This document shows positions 6,740 to 9,746 of a stretch of 9,746 bases of DNA, one piece after another. Position numbers and translations under genes: made by a program. Below the pieces are notes generated by a model, which saw only the letters and a program-made list of their open reading frames with translations, searched no databases and was not told where the DNA came from. How positions within the stretch are numbered: position 1 is the first letter of the stretch; every line of letters begins with the position of its first letter. Source of the stretch: Draconibacterium sp. (GTDB lineage Bacteria; Bacteroidota; Bacteroidia; Bacteroidales; Prolixibacteraceae); contig JAUVDE010000093.1 in assembly GCA_030595485.1 (NCBI GenBank), forward strand, positions 1 to 9,746. Reading direction: 5' to 3'.

Positions 6740-7462
6740 ATGGCAAATTCATTAAAGACTTATTTAGACAAGCGCCTGAAAGAGGAGTCCTCCTTCGAAA
6801 AAGGCAATCTTGCAATGACCGGTCCTGTTATTACCATTTCAAGAGAAGTGGGATGTAATGGTATAAAATTCGCGAATAAACTGGCTGTCCGCTTAAATAA
6901 TCAAAAAATGCAATCGGTTTGGAAAGTACTTAGTAAGGAGATATTTTACGAAAGTGCAAAAGAACTCCATCTTGCCCCTGAAATAGTACGTCAGACTTTT
7001 AAAAAAACGGACAGGTATACTTTTGAACAGATATTAAAAGCATTTGGCGACAAACGTTACAAAAGTGAAACGAAAATCGCTAACACTGTTCGTGAAGTAG
7101 TACATGGTTTGGCAGTTGATGGTTTTAATATAATTGTGGGACGCGCAAGTCATATAATAGCACAGGATATAGACAATGCATTACATATTCGACTAACTGC
7201 TCCAATCGATTATCGAATTAATACAATTGTACACAACAACAATTTATCGAGAATAGATGCTATGGAATTCATCGAAAAAGTTGAGGCTGAACGTATTGCG
7301 TTTCGAAGTGCTTTAAAAGAAAGTGATTTGCGAGAAGATCTATTTGATATTACTATAAACAGAGCATCATTCAATGACGAACAAGCTGTTGAGCTGATTC
7401 TTAGTGCAATTAAACAGAAACAAATTCTTGCAAAGTTTAAACAGAAAATGGAGTTTTTCTAG
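6740..7462 (+). CDS. Cytidylate kinase-like family protein
   Basis: A 240-residue soluble protein of the cytidylate kinase-like family (PF13189 type), related to nucleoside monophosphate kinases; most members have no proven substrate. The phosphate-binding loop region is ITISREVGCNGIKFANKLA (31-49), where family members usually have a Gly-rich GSGGREIA-type loop, so this version is diverged (GCNG). Later landmarks are IIVGRASHII (131-140), a lid-like Arg-containing region at about 160-190, and FDITINRASF (202-211). The N-terminal 27 residues precede the core and look helical and charged. The start is ATG at 6740 with no Shine-Dalgarno sequence. It converges on the dehydrogenase gene with only 22 bp between stops and no hairpin there. 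Bona fide CMP kinase (Cmk) is less likely given the diverged loop; I assign no substrate. Confidence 0.85.
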   Translation: MANSLKTYLDKRLKEESSFEKGNLAMTGPVITISREVGCNGIKFANKLAVRLNNQKMQSVWKVLSKEIFYESAKELHLAPEIVRQTFKKTDRYTFEQILKAFGDKRYKSETKIANTVREVVHGLAVDGFNIIVGRASHIIAQDIDNALHIRLTAPIDYRINTIVHNNNLSRIDAMEFIEKVEAERIAFRSALKESDLREDLFDITINRASFNDEQAVELILSAIKQKQILAKFKQKMEFF

Positions 7463-7484
7463 AATGAATTGTTCTCGTTAAAAA

Positions 7485-8369
7485 TTATAAGCCAGATATT
7501 TTTTCTAATCCCAAGCTTAAAGCGTGTGTACCCATTCTGCCATGACCTTGTGCCTGAACAGCCAAATATAGCTGCTTAACCAATGCCAGTCCCGGAAGTG
7601 AAAGTCCCATCAATTCAGCTTCTTTTAAAGCAATACCCATATCTTTAATAAAATGCTCCACAAAAAAACCAGGGTCAAAGTTGCGGTCAACAATTCGCGG
7701 AGCAAGATTATTTAGTGTCCAGCAACCTGCCGCTCCCCCACTAATGGACGATAACATGGTGCTTAAATCTAGCCCTGCTTTCTGACCATATAAAAGTGCC
7801 TCGCATACACCAATCATTGTGCCGGCTATGGTAATTTGATTACACATTTTGGTGTGTTGCCCCGAACCTGCTTTCCCTTGATAAACAATTTGTTTACCCA
7901 TAATTTCAAACAAAGGAAGGACTCTACCAAAGGCTTCTTTATCGCCACCTGTCATAATCGAAAGCGCTGCATTATTTGCGCCAACATCTCCACCTGAAAC
8001 AGGCGCATCAATGGATTGAATACCTTTTGCCTTTGCAGCATTGTAAATTTCAATGGCCAAGCTGGGTTCCGTAGTTGTCATATCAACCACAATGGCGCCA
8101 GGTTTTGCTGAATTAAGAATTCCACGCTCACCAAAATATACTTCCTGCACATCTTTCGGAAAACCTACGATTGTGAATATTATATCGGAACAAGCCGCTA
8201 CTTCGCTTGGGTTATCAGCCCAACTTACACCATTGCCAATTAGTTGGTCAGCTTTTGCTTTTGTTCGATTATAAACAGTGCATTTATAGCCTGCCTTGTG
8301 CAAATGGCCCACCATTGAAGCACCCATTACACCGGTTCCTATCCAACCTATCGAAATATTCTTATTCAT
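7485..8369 (-). CDS. NAD(P)-dependent beta-hydroxyacid dehydrogenase (3-hydroxyisobutyrate dehydrogenase family)
   Basis: A 294-residue soluble oxidoreductase of full family length. The Rossmann dinucleotide loop is IGWIGTGVMG (7-16). NRT (34-36) after the second strand suggests preference for NADP(H), by family rule. The substrate-binding signature is DAPVSGGDVGA (121-131), the catalytic lysine K174 (GSGQHTKMCNQ), and the C-terminal helical domain holds KDMGIALKEA (242-251). The family includes 3-hydroxyisobutyrate dehydrogenase (MmsB), tartronate semialdehyde reductase (GarR) and succinic semialdehyde reductases; SGGAAGCW (210-217) does not let me choose among them. It lies 25 bp after the cstA-like gene on the same strand and is probably co-transcribed with it. 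No own promoter or terminator is evident. Confidence 0.93.
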   Translation of the reverse strand: MNKNISIGWIGTGVMGASMVGHLHKAGYKCTVYNRTKAKADQLIGNGVSWADNPSEVAACSDIIFTIVGFPKDVQEVYFGERGILNSAKPGAIVVDMTTTEPSLAIEIYNAAKAKGIQSIDAPVSGGDVGANNAALSIMTGGDKEAFGRVLPLFEIMGKQIVYQGKAGSGQHTKMCNQITIAGTMIGVCEALLYGQKAGLDLSTMLSSISGGAAGCWTLNNLAPRIVDRNFDPGFFVEHFIKDMGIALKEAELMGLSLPGLALVKQLYLAVQAQGHGRMGTHALSLGLEKISGL

Positions 8370-8394
8370 TTTTAGTTTATTATGCAGTTTGTGA

Positions 8395-9162
8395 TTAAGT
8401 TTTCGTTTTTGGTGAAAACAGAAACAAGCCTAAAAATACAATGGCAGTTCCTACACCTATTATATATGAAATGGTCTGAGGCAGTTGGAATCCTTCAGGA
8501 GCAATCAGTATATAGCTAACCACAACAGAAGTCATAAAAACAGCAGCTGTCCATAACACAAAAACAGCCAATGTTTGATTTGCCCATCCGAAGTAACGCC
8601 AAACAATACCAAAATCTATTTGAGTAAGAAGTATACCAACAGCAAACATGGGAATGGTTATGTAAAACCGTTGAATTATTTTGTCTTGTTTAATATTGAA
8701 CGAGTCGGCGATAGTTAAACGTGCACTACGAAATGCTGTATCACCCGATGTAATTGGTGCAGCAACTACCCCAATTAAGGCCAAAACTCCACCGACTTTG
8801 CCCAATAAAGTATTACATATTTCATTAACTGCCCAAGCGGCATTGTGCCCGTCCAAAGCAAGTGTTTCTCCTAATTCGCGAACACCTCCAAAAAATGCCA
8901 TTGCGACAGCCGCCCATATTAAAGCAACAGGGCCCCACAAAGCACCTGCAATAGCACCAAATATTGGCCCTAAACCTACAATGTTTAAAAACTGAATTAG
9001 AAAGATTTTCCAGCGCGGAAGCAGTACGAAATCTACTCCATCATTCATGGTGAGGGCGGGAGTGCACCTCGACGGATCCATCCCAAATTGTTTCTCAATA
9101 AAAGTACCGTAAATAAAGTAGGCCGCTACTAAAATGGCGATACATATAAAAAAAGTAATCAT
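8395..9162 (-). CDS. cstA: CstA-like peptide/pyruvate transporter, internally shortened
   Basis: CstA proteins are inner-membrane carriers linked to peptide or pyruvate uptake under carbon starvation. Short-type members, as I recall them, have about 480 residues; this one has 255 with an intact frame. Both ends are well conserved: residues 1-78 match the family N-terminus (TMNDGVDFV, FLNIVGLGPIFGAIAGALWGP) and 80-255 the C-terminal half (APITSGDTAFRSARL, WRYFGWANQTLAVF, ILIAPEGF). Two pieces appear missing. About 200-220 residues are absent at the junction WGPVA/LIWAA (near 77-84), including the HATQSP region. About 20-25 are absent at TAAVF/MTSVV (near 205-212), which fuses two helices. Transport function is therefore doubtful. 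There are no stops or frameshifts. It may be a genuinely deleted gene, a compact variant, or an assembly error. The start is ATG at 9162, with a promoter candidate and an unusual leader upstream. Confidence 0.85.
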   Translation of the reverse strand: MITFFICIAILVAAYFIYGTFIEKQFGMDPSRCTPALTMNDGVDFVLLPRWKIFLIQFLNIVGLGPIFGAIAGALWGPVALIWAAVAMAFFGGVRELGETLALDGHNAAWAVNEICNTLLGKVGGVLALIGVVAAPITSGDTAFRSARLTIADSFNIKQDKIIQRFYITIPMFAVGILLTQIDFGIVWRYFGWANQTLAVFVLWTAAVFMTSVVVSYILIAPEGFQLPQTISYIIGVGTAIVFLGLFLFSPKTKT

Positions 9163-9251
9163 TCTATTCTAAGTTCGGTGGCGTAAAATACGCACAGATT
9201 TGATGGCTAAAACTACACTTTCAAACGCTGTGGAGCAAATAGAATGATTAC
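9155..9251 (-). promoter_or_regulatory. Leader inverted repeat pairing with the cstA start codon
   Basis: GTAATCATTCTATT (9155-9168) and AATAGAATGATTAC (9238-9251) are perfect 14-bp complements 69 bp apart. On the minus strand the distal arm lies at the expected 5' end of the transcript and the proximal arm contains the cstA-like start (AATAGA-ATG-ATT-AC). Pairing would hide the start codon. The intervening leader holds a smaller GCGTA/TACGC hairpin (9181-9193). The repeat is observed; regulation is inferred. No duplicated flanks suggest it is a small transposon. Confidence 0.5.
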
Positions 9252-9282
9252 CAAACTAAAAATCGGCTTAATAAATAGCAAT
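9252..9282 (-). promoter_or_regulatory. Candidate promoter of the cstA-like gene
   Basis: On the minus strand ATTG (9279-9282) is followed after 19 bp by TTAGTTTG (9252-9259), one mismatch from the TAnnTTTG -7 consensus. Transcription would start at about 9245-9248, at or just inside the distal arm of the leader inverted repeat. Confidence 0.4.
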
Positions 9283-9294
9283 AAAATAACTGTT

Positions 9295-9746
9295 CTACCT
9301 TTTTGAAAGAACCTTATTTTCGTATTGTTGAATTTCTTGAATATAATCGACACCTACAGGAACATCTTCCTGTAAACAGTAGTAATCCCAAACCGCACTA
9401 AACGGCATTGTTTTTAACTCTTCCAAAGTAGCCAGGCGTTCGAAGTTTTTACCGGCTTCTTCCATCTCAACCAAGTCTTTTGTTGGTTCTAATGCTGCAA
9501 TTAAGAAAGCTTTTTGAGCAGCACGTGTTCCGGTTACATAAGCACCAATTCGGTTAATTGAAGCATCGAAAAAGTCTAAACCAATATTTACACGACCAAG
9601 GAAATCGTTACGGATAATTTCGGAAGCAATCAGCTGAACATCTTCGTTTAAAGTCACCACATGGTCAGAGTCCCAGCGAACCGGACGGGTTACGTGCAAT
9701 AATACTTCATCCACAAACTGAAGACAGGATGAAATTTTATCGCCCA
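9295..9746 (-). CDS. rhaA: L-rhamnose isomerase, C-terminal part (cut by window edge)
   Basis: RhaA converts L-rhamnose to L-rhamnulose, the first step of rhamnose catabolism in the cytoplasm. The gene runs off the right end of the window; about 150 C-terminal residues of some 420 are present. The frame stays open to the edge, reading GDKISSCLQF before the first in-window GTG, so that GTG (9712-9714) is internal and not the start. Metal-site motifs are present: HVTRPVRWDSD, whose His and two Asp align with the H294, D302 and D304 ligands of the E. coli enzyme by my count, and GLDFFDASINR, whose first Asp aligns with D334. The C-terminus ends with the family-typical YENKVLSKR. Downstream, 132 bp separate it from the cstA-like gene and I see no terminator, so read-through is possible. 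The rest of the rhamnose pathway presumably lies to the right. Confidence 0.96.
   Translation of the reverse strand, partial: GDKISSCLQFVDEVLLHVTRPVRWDSDHVVTLNEDVQLIASEIIRNDFLGRVNIGLDFFDASINRIGAYVTGTRAAQKAFLIAALEPTKDLVEMEEAGKNFERLATLEELKTMPFSAVWDYYCLQEDVPVGVDYIQEIQQYENKVLSKR

Noticed and set aside
9181..9193. GCGTA/TACGC mini-hairpin as a terminator of rhaA
   Set aside because: The stem is only 5 bp with no T-run after it, and it lies 100 bp past the rhaA stop; it is better seen as part of the cstA leader.
9243..9305. A 20-codon plus-strand ORF starting ATG-ATT-ACC, echoing the cstA N-terminus (Met-Ile-Thr)
   Set aside because: The similarity is just the 14-bp inverted repeat read on the other strand; the rest shows no relation to CstA.

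Overview
The window looks like chromosomal DNA of a low-GC member of the Bacteroidota, possibly a marine or algal-polysaccharide-degrading lineage; the order cannot be fixed from this sequence. The evidence is AT-rich DNA, almost no Shine-Dalgarno sequences, promoter candidates of the Bacteroidota type (TTG-like -33 box, about 19-20 bp, TAnnTTTG-like -7 box), and gene families typical of the phylum: a large DUF349-repeat protein, a cytidylate kinase-like protein, a short-type CstA and an L-rhamnose isomerase.

Layout. Positions 1-387 carry no gene but hold a palindrome, a hyphenated hairpin and the terminator of the next gene. Positions 388-2703 (minus) encode a 771-residue protein with an acidic 19-residue tandem repeat and five DUF349 repeats. 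Positions 2901-4229 (minus) encode a reductive-dehalogenase-like iron-sulfur protein with three N-terminal membrane helices. Positions 4420-4841 (plus) are a decaying ArsC/low-molecular-weight-phosphatase relative, cut near its 3' end by a 186-bp MITE-like element (4836-5021) with perfect 22-bp terminal inverted repeats and a 5-bp target duplication. A bidirectional terminator follows, then an M24B Xaa-Pro aminopeptidase (5064-6455, minus). The divergent cytidylate kinase-like gene (6740-7462, plus) converges on a minus-strand cluster. Read in the direction of transcription, that cluster is rhaA (3' part only, cut by the window edge), a CstA-like gene that appears to have lost two internal segments in frame, and a beta-hydroxyacid dehydrogenase.

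How the genes relate. Most are unrelated housekeeping or accessory genes. The rhaA, cstA-like and dehydrogenase genes share a strand and may be partly co-transcribed, but the cstA-like gene also seems to have its own promoter. Its leader begins with a 14-nt segment perfectly complementary to its own start-codon region. The points most worth a second look are the membrane-anchored dehalogenase-like protein, the MITE with its reconstructable empty site, the doubly shortened CstA, the start-codon-pairing leader, and the ArsC relative lacking all its expected catalytic residues.
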